Below, one piece after another: positions 1 to 6,253 of a DNA stretch of 11,363 nt. Source of the DNA: Lachnospiraceae bacterium (GTDB lineage: Bacteria > Bacillota > Clostridia > Lachnospirales > Lachnospiraceae); assembly GCA_003489085.1 (NCBI GenBank), contig DNJM01000071.1:1-11363 (forward strand), read 5' to 3'. The first letter of the stretch is position 1, and every line of letters starts with the position of its first letter. Both the position numbers and the translations under genes were made by a program. The notes under the pieces were generated by a model, which was given only the letters and a program-made list of their open reading frames with translations, searched no databases and was not told the origin of the DNA.

Positions 1-8
1 TAAGAAAA

Positions 9-37
9 TTATTTGTTTGTATTTGAATAAATATAAT
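9..37 (+). promoter_or_regulatory. Possible sigma-A type promoter for the cutC operon
   Basis: A perfect TATAAT lies at 32-37. At 17-bp spacing the -35 position (9-14) reads TTATTT, which is a poor match, so the call rests on the -10 box and AT-richness. A start near 44 would put the terminator at 57-90 inside the leader of cutC. The 27 bases between that terminator and the cutC ATG show no convincing promoter. The motif could also be chance in an AT-rich intergenic tail of an upstream gene outside the window. Confidence 0.3.
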
Positions 38-56
38 AAATAAGTAGTGTATGCCA

Positions 57-90
57 GTCCGTTGCAGGCTTTCTGCAGCGGACTTTTTTT
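57..90 (+). terminator. Intrinsic terminator upstream of cutC (end of upstream gene, or attenuator)
   Basis: An 11-bp stem (57-67 with 73-83, one G-U pair) closes a 5-base loop (68-72) and runs straight into seven T residues (84-90), the classic Rho-independent layout. The simplest reading is the terminator of a gene lying left of the window. Because only 27 bases separate it from the cutC start codon, any cutC transcript beginning in this window would have to cross it, so a leader attenuator is the alternative. Confidence 0.85.
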
Positions 91-117
91 GGAGATACAG
101 GCAGGAGAATAGAAGGA

Positions 118-888
118 ATGAAGTATAGACTGGAAGTATGTGTGGATTCAGTAGAATCCGCAGTGATAGCACAAAGAGGAGGAGCTGACCGGCTGGAAGT
201 ATGTGCGAACCTGATTTTGGGAGGAACGACACCGGGCGTGAGTCAGTTCAGACAAATCCGGGAGGCATGCAGTATTGATCTGCATGTGCTGCTCCGGCCG
301 AGATTCGGTGATTTCCTGTATACGGATGCGGAATACAGAATGCTGGCGGAGGACATACAGATGTTTAAAGAGATGGGAGCAGATGGCGTGGTAGTCGGCT
401 GCTTACAGGCGGACGGCAGCCTGGATCTGGAAAGAATGAAGCTGCTTCGGGAGAAAGCAGACGGAATCCGTATGACGCTTCACAGGGCATTTGATGTATG
501 TCGGGATCCCTATCAGACGCTGGAGGAGTCGATTGTACTTGGGATTGATACGATTCTTACTTCCGGACAGCGGGACAATTGTATGGAAGGAAAGGCGGTT
601 CTGGAGAGGCTGATCCGGCAGGCCGACGAGCGGATTGAGATTTTGGTGGGAAGTGGTGTGAATGCGGAAGTGATCTGCCGGCTGGCGGATGAGATTCACG
701 CATCCAGCTTTCATATGTCCGGAAAGCAGACCGTAAGCAGCGGTATGCAGTATCGGAAGGAGCATGTGCATATGGGAATCCCGGGGATTAACGAATTCCA
801 TATCTTCCGTACGGATGAAAGTCAGATACGTGCGGCAAAGCAGGTCCTTATGGGAAAAATGATGGAAAAACAGGCAGGGAGGGAATAA
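118..888 (+). CDS. cutC: CutC family protein (copper homeostasis / TIM-barrel)
   Basis: 256 residues, close to the usual CutC length of about 250. Family motifs are in order: LEVCVDSVESA (5-15), GGADRLEVCANL (21-32), LLRPRFGDFLYTD (58-70), GADGVVVGCL (87-96), LHRAFD (121-126), ILTSG (146-150), LVGSGVNA (176-183, phosphate-loop-like) and SSFHMSGK (196-203). The ATG is preceded by AGGAG at 103-107. The family folds as a TIM barrel and is expected in the cytoplasm; no signal peptide or membrane segment is seen. It was named for copper sensitivity in E. coli, but a direct copper role is disputed and no enzymatic reaction is firmly assigned. The next gene begins one base after the stop and its ribosome site lies in the cutC tail, so the two are probably co-transcribed and translationally coupled. 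Family assignment is firm; function is not. Confidence 0.95.
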   Translation: MKYRLEVCVDSVESAVIAQRGGADRLEVCANLILGGTTPGVSQFRQIREACSIDLHVLLRPRFGDFLYTDAEYRMLAEDIQMFKEMGADGVVVGCLQADGSLDLERMKLLREKADGIRMTLHRAFDVCRDPYQTLEESIVLGIDTILTSGQRDNCMEGKAVLERLIRQADERIEILVGSGVNAEVICRLADEIHASSFHMSGKQTVSSGMQYRKEHVHMGIPGINEFHIFRTDESQIRAAKQVLMGKMMEKQAGRE

Positions 889-889
889 C

Positions 890-3463
890 ATGTTTTCAAG
901 GCAGCTGCAGGAATATGCACAGAGACAGTACCACAGGCGGCTCCCGTTCTTAGGAGCTGCAGGGGAGCAGATTGAGCAAGAGCTTATGCAGTGTACCCCG
1001 GAAGAACAGATTCTGATGCAGTTTTTTTATGGCACGATGCCGCTGGGGGATGCAGCGGCATATGAGTTCAAGGTGTTTTTGGGATTTGTACGGCATTCGC
1101 TTATGCTATATCGGGATATGGAATGGTGCAGAGGGCTTTCGGAGGAGATTTTTTTGCATCACATTTTATACTATCGAATCAATTCGGAGAAGATAGAGGA
1201 TTGTCGTCGCTTTTTTTACGAGCAGCTAATCGAAAGAATCCGGGGAAAATCTGTGCAGGAAGCGGTTTTGGAGATCAATTACTGGTGTGCAGAAAATGGT
1301 TCCTATGAAGCATCGGATCTGCGCACGATTTCTCCGCTGACGCTATACCGTTCCGGAAAGGGGCGCTGTGGAGAGGAATCTGTTTTTGCAGTGACTGCAT
1401 TTCGAAGTGTGGGGATTCCGGCCAGACAGGTCTATACGCCGAGATGGGCGCATTGCGATGACAATCACGCATGGGTAGAAGTGTATATAGAGGGAAAATG
1501 GCATTTTCTGGGAGCCTGTGAACCGGAGGAAGTACTGGATAGAGGCTGGTTTACCGGTGCTGCCTCCAGGGCGCCTTTGATACATACGAGAAACTTTTCG
1601 GACTACGGCAGTGGTTTGGGAGAGATTTGTCTGGGAAAAAGGGAACTGCTTACCTTCTATAATATCACGCCGGCGTATGCCAGAACGAAGGAATTGCGGA
1701 TACAGGTACGGGAGGAAGATGGAGGCCCGGCCATACAGGCGCAGATTGCCGTGGAAGTATTAAACAGTGGAGAATACAGCAGTATAGCGGAGCTTTATAC
1801 GGATACAGAGGGAAGGGCTGCGATCCGGCTTGGTCTGGGAACGGTGCATCTGTGGGTCAGAAAGGAGAGAGCGGTCTGTGAAGCGTCAGTAAACATAAGG
1901 GATACGTCGGATGTTGCCATAGTGTTGATGGAAGAGGCCGCCTGGAGAGCAGGGGCAGACAGGAGAGTGTGGACAGACATAGATGCAGAGGCTCCCACAG
2001 AGGGACCGCTGCGTTCGATGGTACTTACCGGAGAACAGAGGGAAAGGAACCGCCGGAAGAGAAAAGAGGCGGAAATTCTGCGAAAGAGACGGATCGAGGG
2101 ATATTATAGAGAAGAAGCTGCGGAAGGCTATCCGCAGGAGAAGGAAATGCTGCGGGAGGCAGCAGGAAATTTTGAGGAGATTTTTCATTTTCTAAAGGCA
2201 GATGAGAATCCGGACAGAAAGATCCTGCTGCACAGCCTGGCGCAGAAAGACTATAAAGATGTAAGTGCGGACATACTGGAGCATCATCTGCAGGGTGCCT
2301 TTCAGTATGGTGCGGAATGGAAAGCAAAAGACAGGCTGGATATATACAGGGATGCAATCCTTTGCCCGAGAATTTATCTGGAAGAACTGACGGCTTACAG
2401 GGATACGATCCGCAATTACTTTTCTGCAGAAGAACTGGATCGGTTTGTGTCGAATCCGGAATCCATCTGGGAATATATAAAGCATACGATTACCTATGAC
2501 GAAAGGGAAGATTACAGTACGTTATATTCTGCTCCGGCAGATATCCTGAAGCTTGGCTTTGGAAATCTGATGAGCCAGAAGATTCTGTTTGTGGCAATCT
2601 GCCGTACCTTGGGAATCCCTGCGAGAATTCATCCGGTCAGCAAAGAGGCGGAAATGTATCGGAATGGTTCATTTGTCCCGATATCGGATGAGAAAAATCT
2701 CCTGCTTTGTGTTGAACCAGGCAGGCTCTGCCTGAAGCGAAGGGAGGGCGAGATCTGGAACTATTATCAGTCCTGGACGATTGCACAGCTGCAGGAAGGA
2801 CATTTTGTGACGCTGTCCTATGAAGGGCTGAGGATTGCAGAAAAGGACATGGAATTGGAGCTGAAGCCGGGAATCTATCGTCTTCTGACTTCCAATCGCC
2901 TTCCCAATGGAAATCAGCTGGCTTCGGAGTACCTTTTCCGGCTCCGGAGCGGAGAGACAATTGAGGTGGAGCTGCGGCAGAGAAGCGGCAGGTCGGAAGA
3001 GCTTTTGGTGGCGAATTCCCTGGAGGATTTTACGCTGGAAAGGGATGGAACGGCAGTGTCAGCGGCGCTGCAGGCCGGAAAGAGTAAAAATATCTTTGCA
3101 TTTCTGGAAGTCGGGCAGGAACCGACGGAGCATGTACTGAATGAAATGCTGGAACAACAGGTTATCCTGCGAAAATTGGACGTTCCTTTTTATATCCTGT
3201 TGAGAAATACTGCTGCACTGGAGAATACAACCCTGCAGAAGGTGCTCACAGCGATTCCGGATATTCGTATTGCCTATGTGTCATTTGAGGAAGTCGTAGA
3301 ACCGCTTGCACGCAGAATGTACGTGGATCCGGATAAGCTGCCGTTTCTGCTGGTTACAGCGCCGGAATGGATTGGCATTTATGCCTGCAGCGGTTATCAC
3401 GTAGGCAGCGTGGAACTCATACGGAAGCTTTTGAAAACGCATCCGGGGCGATGTGACCCATAA
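890..3463 (+). CDS. Multidomain transglutaminase-like protein with a degenerate second transglutaminase repeat and C-terminal thioredoxin-like fold
   Basis: 857 residues, no signal peptide or membrane segment, so probably cytosolic. The start is set by GGGAGGG at 877-883 inside the end of cutC. Domain order by eye: N-terminal helical region (1-125); transglutaminase/PNGase-like core (about 126-235) with nucleophile Cys160 in GRCGEES and His193 in DDNHAWVEV; then GACEPE (208-213), where the usual Asp of the triad appears as Gly208. Next is a beta-rich carboxypeptidase-regulatory/Ig-like segment (about 253-347, with TDTEGRAAIRLGLG), a charged Arg/Lys/Glu linker (about 380-425), and a second transglutaminase-like segment (about 517-600) with CRTLGIPARI matching FRSVGIPARQ at an offset of exactly 400 residues. 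The position equivalent to Cys160 is Leu560, and the His strand is missing. The C-terminus (about 730-850) looks thioredoxin-like, with a cis-Pro-type LPFLLV (817-822) and no CXXC. I recall related bacterial proteins with this layout, but substrate and role are unknown; a protease or deamidase activity is equally possible. Confidence 0.85.
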   Translation: MFSRQLQEYAQRQYHRRLPFLGAAGEQIEQELMQCTPEEQILMQFFYGTMPLGDAAAYEFKVFLGFVRHSLMLYRDMEWCRGLSEEIFLHHILYYRINSEKIEDCRRFFYEQLIERIRGKSVQEAVLEINYWCAENGSYEASDLRTISPLTLYRSGKGRCGEESVFAVTAFRSVGIPARQVYTPRWAHCDDNHAWVEVYIEGKWHFLGACEPEEVLDRGWFTGAASRAPLIHTRNFSDYGSGLGEICLGKRELLTFYNITPAYARTKELRIQVREEDGGPAIQAQIAVEVLNSGEYSSIAELYTDTEGRAAIRLGLGTVHLWVRKERAVCEASVNIRDTSDVAIVLMEEAAWRAGADRRVWTDIDAEAPTEGPLRSMVLTGEQRERNRRKRKEAEILRKRRIEGYYREEAAEGYPQEKEMLREAAGNFEEIFHFLKADENPDRKILLHSLAQKDYKDVSADILEHHLQGAFQYGAEWKAKDRLDIYRDAILCPRIYLEELTAYRDTIRNYFSAEELDRFVSNPESIWEYIKHTITYDEREDYSTLYSAPADILKLGFGNLMSQKILFVAICRTLGIPARIHPVSKEAEMYRNGSFVPISDEKNLLLCVEPGRLCLKRREGEIWNYYQSWTIAQLQEGHFVTLSYEGLRIAEKDMELELKPGIYRLLTSNRLPNGNQLASEYLFRLRSGETIEVELRQRSGRSEELLVANSLEDFTLERDGTAVSAALQAGKSKNIFAFLEVGQEPTEHVLNEMLEQQVILRKLDVPFYILLRNTAALENTTLQKVLTAIPDIRIAYVSFEEVVEPLARRMYVDPDKLPFLLVTAPEWIGIYACSGYHVGSVELIRKLLKTHPGRCDP

Positions 3464-3496
3464 GCAAAGCGCTCATTTTGACAGATAATGGGTAAT

Positions 3497-3544
3497 CAAA
3501 ATGAAAGGGAGCTGTCGCACTAATTTCCTGGTGCGACAGCTCCC
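3497..3544 (-). terminator. Intrinsic terminator of the tRNA-Ser transcript
   Basis: A perfect 14-bp stem (3507-3520 with 3531-3544) closes a 10-base loop. Read on the minus strand it is followed by TTTCATTTT, an interrupted T-tract (3506-3498). The stem begins seven bases beyond the tRNA 3' end, so it closes the tRNA unit. On the plus strand no T-tract follows, although the hairpin could still help stop the cutC-transglutaminase transcript, which ends at 3463 and has no other clear terminator. Confidence 0.8.
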
Positions 3545-3550
3545 TCATGA

Positions 3551-3636
3551 CGCTGCAGGAGGGATTTGAACCCCCGTGTCCTTGCGGAACCAACGGATTT
3601 CGAGACCGTGCCGTTCAGCCGCTCCGGCACTGCAGC
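3551..3636 (-). tRNA. tRNA-Ser (anticodon CGA, reads UCG)
   Basis: On the minus strand this folds as a class II tRNA of 86 bases. The 7-bp acceptor stem is perfect (GCTGCAG with CTGCAGC), the discriminator is G at 3551, and the D-arm is GCCGGAGCGGCTGAACGGC-like. The anticodon loop CTCGAAA has CGA at 3602-3600. A long variable arm with a GCAA loop supports serine, and the T-arm is GGGGG-TTCAAAT-CCCTC with one G-U pair. The anticodon, long arm and G discriminator together identify tRNA-Ser. CCA is not encoded; the next bases are TCA. The anticodon stem pairs at 27-30 with 40-43, but position 31-39 is T opposite T. It is a monocistronic unit with its own promoter and terminator. Confidence 0.95.
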
Positions 3637-3656
3637 AGATATATATTCCGTGTACT

Positions 3657-3685
3657 AATGTATCACATTTTGGGTAAAAACTCAA
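3657..3685 (-). promoter_or_regulatory. Promoter of tRNA-Ser(CGA)
   Basis: Minus-strand TTGAGT (3685-3680), a 17-bp spacer and TACATT (3662-3657), with a TG one base before the -10 box (extended -10). A start near 3650 leaves a leader of about 14 bases before the tRNA. Position, spacing and the matching terminator on the other side support it. Confidence 0.65.
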
Positions 3686-3735
3686 GAAAAAAGTCGGTAT
3701 TGATTTTTAAAGGAATGCTTTTCCGGAGCCATCAG

Positions 3736-3780
3736 TGAGAAATGCCCGGTTCTGTGTGAGGGCAGACCGGGCATTTCTCA
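3736..3780 (-). terminator. Hairpin terminator at the end of glnN
   Basis: A perfect 15-bp inverted repeat (3736-3750 with 3766-3780), extended by 3 bp past a single bulged base, starts 13 bases beyond the glnN stop. The GC-rich core is followed by TTTCTC in both directions but by no long T-tract, so it is a weaker-looking and possibly bidirectional terminator. It may instead mainly stabilise the glnN mRNA 3' end. Confidence 0.6.
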
Positions 3781-3792
3781 TCGGCAAAGAAT

Positions 3793-5892
3793 TTATACAG
3801 AAAAAAGTAATTTGTTATAAGTAGGATATGGCAGATATTGATCCGGCAGATAAGTTTCTGACTGATCACAGACGCTGCGAAGCATTTCCATATCTGTCAG
3901 AATGATACTCTGGTAGTCGTAGGCAGCCTTTAATACATCAGACATTCCTTCTGCTTCGGATACATGGATTGTCAAAGCAGAGAGACGTTCAGAGATCTGT
4001 TCGGTCAGATCGGACAGTGTTTTCAGGATCTTTGTTTCGCTTGCAATGGAAAGGGAAGCAGATAGCTTCTGTTTCCGGATCGCCGTTTCTGCCAGATGGT
4101 CCATATAGGACAGGCAGGAAGGCAGAAAGTCTTTTTGTACCATTTCCTGCATGGCTCTGGCTTCGATGTGGATGGTCTTTACGTAGTTTTCCAGAAGAAT
4201 CTCGTATCGGGAATGAATCTCTTCTCTGGTAAAGATCCTATGACGGATTAAGAGATCACAGTTCTTTTCAGAAGTAAAGCAGGTTAATGCCTCCGGTGTG
4301 GATTTCAGGTTGAAAAGGCCGCGTTTTTCTGCTTCTTCCACCCATTCATCCGTATAACCGTTTCCGTCAAAGAGAATTTTTTTATGCTTTTCCAGAGAAG
4401 TCTTTACCAGTTCATGTACGGTTCCTTCCAGACGATCGGCGGGAACACCGTCCAGCCTGGCCGCAAAGTGAGAAAGCATTTCTGCAACTGCAGTATTCAG
4501 AATGACATTCGGACCGGACATGGATAAAGAAGAACCAGGCATACGGAATTCGAATTTGTTTCCTGTAAATGCAAATGGAGAGGTTCGATTCCGGTCCGTA
4601 GTGTCTTTCATAAAATGAGGAAGGACGGTTGCTCCGGTTTCCATTTGAATCGCTTTTTGATTCTTAAAATAGGTGTCATTGAGAATGGAGTCAATCACGG
4701 CAGTAAGCTCTTCACCTAAAAACATGGATATGATTGCCGGAGGGGCTTCGTTTGCGCCGAGACGATGATCGTTGCCGGCAGTAGCGACAGACGTACGCAG
4801 CAGGTCCGCATATTCATCCACAGCGGCGATTACAGCAGTCAGGAATACGAGAAACTGTGTATTTTCCGCGGGAGTCTTTCCGGGATCCAACAGATTGAGG
4901 CCGGTGTTGGTAGTCATTGACCAGTTGTTGTGTTTGCCGCTTCCGTTGATCCCTTCAAATGGCTTCTCGTGCAGGAGGCATACGAAATGATGCCGGTCAG
5001 CGACCTTCTTCATGATCTCCATGGTAAGCTGATTGTGATCAACGGCAACATTAGCTGTTTCAAAAACCGGCGCAAGCTCATGCTGAGCCGGAGCAACCTC
5101 ATTATGTTTGGTTTTGGCAGGAATGCCGAGCTTCCAGAGCTCCTCGTCCAGATCGTGCATATATGCTGCCACACGCGGACGTAAGGATCCAAAGTAATGG
5201 TCTTCCATCTCCTGTCCTTTTGGAGCCGGCGCCCCCAGCAGTGTCCTGCCGCAGAAGATCAGGTCTTTTCTCTGTTCATAGAGATCCTTATCTACCAGAA
5301 AATATTCCTGTTCTGCGCCGACGGTGGTGGTTACCCGTGTGACATCGGTTTTCCCAAGCAGGTGCAGAACTTTAACGGCCTCCTGGCTCAAGGCTTCCAT
5401 AGAACGCAGCAGGGGAGTTTTTTTGTCCAGAGCCTCTCCGCTGTAGGAACAGAATGCAGTCGGAATATAAAGGGTACCATCTTTAATAAATGCCGGTGAA
5501 GTAGGATCCCAGGAAGTATAGCCGCGTGCTTCAAATGTGGCGCGAAGGCCGCCGGAGGGGAAGCTGGATGCATCCGGCTCACCCTTTACCAGCTCTTTTC
5601 CGGAGAAATCCATGTTGATTTCGCAGGAACCGGTCGGAGAAATAAAACTGTCATGCTTTTCTGCAGTAATTCCTGTCATTGGCTGGAACCAGTGTGTGAA
5701 ATGGGTCGCTCCATTTTCTACTGCCCATTCTTTCATAGCTACGGCTACGGAATTTGCTACGTCCAGCTCCAGATGGGTTCCATTTTCAATCGTTTTGCGC
5801 AATGCCTTGTAAACATCTTTCGGAAGCTTGTTTCGCATTACTTTATCACTAAATACGAGACTTCCATATAATTCGGGTATGTTTTGGGTCAT
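3793..5892 (-). CDS. glnN: Glutamine synthetase, type III
   Basis: 699 residues, the usual size of type III glutamine synthetase (about 700), much longer than types I and II (about 350-470). It makes glutamine from glutamate, ammonia and ATP in the cytosol; family members form dodecamers. Motifs seen: THFTHWFQPMTG (63-74), GGLRATFEARGYTSWD (114-129), the metal-binding GAEQEYFLVD (192-201, Glu194/Glu196), KHNEVAPAQHELAP (262-275), GINGSGKHNNWSM (314-326, His321), and RNRTSPFAFTGNKFEFRMPG (434-453, active-site arginines). The C-terminal region (about 550-699) is helical, as in the family. The ATG has AAGGAG nine bases upstream (5907-5902). The leader carries an intrinsic terminator and a competing small hairpin (separate entries), so expression is probably controlled by antitermination. 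It is divergent from pyrG-gltB, which encode two glutamine-consuming enzymes. No catalytic residue appears lost. Confidence 0.97.
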   Translation of the reverse strand: MTQNIPELYGSLVFSDKVMRNKLPKDVYKALRKTIENGTHLELDVANSVAVAMKEWAVENGATHFTHWFQPMTGITAEKHDSFISPTGSCEINMDFSGKELVKGEPDASSFPSGGLRATFEARGYTSWDPTSPAFIKDGTLYIPTAFCSYSGEALDKKTPLLRSMEALSQEAVKVLHLLGKTDVTRVTTTVGAEQEYFLVDKDLYEQRKDLIFCGRTLLGAPAPKGQEMEDHYFGSLRPRVAAYMHDLDEELWKLGIPAKTKHNEVAPAQHELAPVFETANVAVDHNQLTMEIMKKVADRHHFVCLLHEKPFEGINGSGKHNNWSMTTNTGLNLLDPGKTPAENTQFLVFLTAVIAAVDEYADLLRTSVATAGNDHRLGANEAPPAIISMFLGEELTAVIDSILNDTYFKNQKAIQMETGATVLPHFMKDTTDRNRTSPFAFTGNKFEFRMPGSSLSMSGPNVILNTAVAEMLSHFAARLDGVPADRLEGTVHELVKTSLEKHKKILFDGNGYTDEWVEEAEKRGLFNLKSTPEALTCFTSEKNCDLLIRHRIFTREEIHSRYEILLENYVKTIHIEARAMQEMVQKDFLPSCLSYMDHLAETAIRKQKLSASLSIASETKILKTLSDLTEQISERLSALTIHVSEAEGMSDVLKAAYDYQSIILTDMEMLRSVCDQSETYLPDQYLPYPTYNKLLFSV

Positions 5893-5954
5893 AGATAACC
5901 GCTCCTTTCAAATTGCTTTTAAAGGTTCAGGACCTCTACGTGAATGTCTGACAG

Positions 5955-5998
5955 TAAAAAAATAAAGGCACCTTGGACTCATCATCCAAAGCGCCTTT
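5955..5998 (-). terminator. Leader terminator (attenuator) upstream of glnN
   Basis: On the minus strand a 14-bp stem (5998-5985 with 5977-5964, two G-U pairs) closes a 7-base loop and is followed by A then seven T residues (5962-5956). It lies between the predicted glnN promoter and the start codon, ending 62 bases before the ATG, so it can only act on glnN transcription itself. This is the arrangement of transcription attenuation. No ligand-binding riboswitch fold or T-box is seen, as the leader upstream of the stem is only about 10-15 bases long. Confidence 0.85.
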
Positions 5999-6003
5999 GC
6001 TTT
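5988..6003 (-). promoter_or_regulatory. Candidate antiterminator hairpin in the glnN leader (ANTAR-like hexaloop)
   Basis: Minus strand AAAGC-AAAGGC-GCTTT: a 5-bp stem (6 with an outer U-G pair) closing a six-base loop with A at loop position 1 and G at position 4. These are the loop features I recall for RNA targets of ANTAR-domain antiterminators, known for nitrogen-related genes in Firmicutes. Its loop and 3' arm (5998-5988) are also the start of the 5' arm of the glnN leader terminator, so the two folds exclude each other. The recognised motif has two such hairpins; I find no second one, which limits the call. Confidence 0.4.
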
Positions 6004-6013
6004 ATGGTTAGTA

Positions 6014-6041
6014 AGTATACTCATTTTGAAAAAAATGTCAA
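6014..6041 (-). promoter_or_regulatory. Promoter of glnN
   Basis: Minus-strand TTGACA (6041-6036, perfect), 16-bp spacer, TATACT (6019-6014, 5 of 6). A start near 6007 gives a leader of about 115 bases containing the attenuator. The AT-rich stretch upstream could act as an UP element. Confidence 0.8.
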
Positions 6042-6084
6042 TCTTTTTTTAAAAAAACCAGTATTAAATTTTTGAATTTAGGGA
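6042..6084. other. AT-rich spacer between divergent glnN and pyrG promoters
   Basis: The two -35 boxes stand back to back with 43 bases between them. The spacer holds a T7A7 run (6044-6057) and a 6-bp inverted repeat, TAAATT-N4-AATTTA (6065-6080), just upstream of the pyrG -35 box. It may serve as UP element for both promoters or as an operator. No known nitrogen-regulator box was recognised. The whole 361-base gap between glnN and pyrG is explained by promoters and leaders, with no small gene seen. Confidence 0.4.
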
Positions 6085-6113
6085 TTTACAAATGGAGTGA
6101 AATGGGATATAGT
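6085..6113 (+). promoter_or_regulatory. Promoter of pyrG-gltB
   Basis: TTTACA (6085-6090, 5 of 6), a 17-bp spacer, then TATAGT (6108-6113, 5 of 6). Transcription would begin near 6120, giving a leader of about 134 bases before pyrG. The first transcribed bases would be roughly ATATTTTTGG. Confidence 0.75.
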
Positions 6114-6127
6114 AATACCATATTTTT

Positions 6128-6151
6128 GGAAGCAGAAGTGTTTCTGCGTTC
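6128..6151 (+). promoter_or_regulatory. 5' hairpin in the pyrG leader
   Basis: GCAGAA (6132-6137) pairs with TTCTGC (6142-6147) around loop GTGT, and the stem extends by 3 bp (GAA with TTC) past a bulged G at 6148. AGAAGT within it (6134-6139) is complementary to ACTTCT in the 5' arm of the downstream terminator (6189-6194), so an alternative antiterminator pairing of 6 bp is possible. It may equally be a simple stabilising stem at the RNA 5' end. Confidence 0.4.
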
Positions 6152-6177
6152 ATTTGAACTACATATTGTATCAGGAC

Positions 6178-6233
6178 AAAGGTGTCGAACTTCTATTATT
6201 TATTAGTGCGGTAGGAGTATTCGACACTTTTTT
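6178..6233 (+). terminator. Leader terminator (attenuator) upstream of pyrG
   Basis: GTGTCGAA (6182-6189) pairs perfectly with TTCGACAC (6220-6227), extended outward by a G-T and A-T pairs and inward by CTTCTA with TAGGAG past a 2-base bulge, then a T-tract (6228-6233). The pyrG AGGAGG begins only eight bases later (6241). It sits between the pyrG promoter and start codon, the place where Bacillus subtilis pyrG has its CTP-controlled attenuator. The Bacillus mechanism needs a GGGC transcript start, which is not evident here. Confidence 0.8.
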
Positions 6234-6253
6234 ATTTATAAGGAGGAAGGAAC

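Noticed and set aside
3473..3504. Inverted repeat TCATTTTGA / TCAAAATGA after the transglutaminase gene, considered as terminator
   Set aside because: The stem is AT-rich and lacks a following T-tract; much of its right half serves as the T-tract of the minus-strand tRNA terminator.
3551..3685. tRNA-Ser gene as an integration (att) site
   Set aside because: No repeat of the tRNA 3' end and no integrase or foreign gene is present in the window.
3547..3738. 63-codon plus-strand open frame with GFEPP-like peptide
   Set aside because: It is a translation of the antisense strand of tRNA-Ser, a well-known source of spurious proteins.
5893..6007. Riboswitch or T-box in the glnN leader
   Set aside because: The transcript before the terminator is only about 10-15 bases long, too short for an aptamer, and no T-box sequence is seen.
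6036..6052. TGTCA near the glnN -35 box as a GlnR/TnrA half-site (TGTNAN7TNACA)
   Set aside because: The second half (TNACA) is absent at the required spacing; the TGTCA is simply the complement of the TTGACA -35 box.
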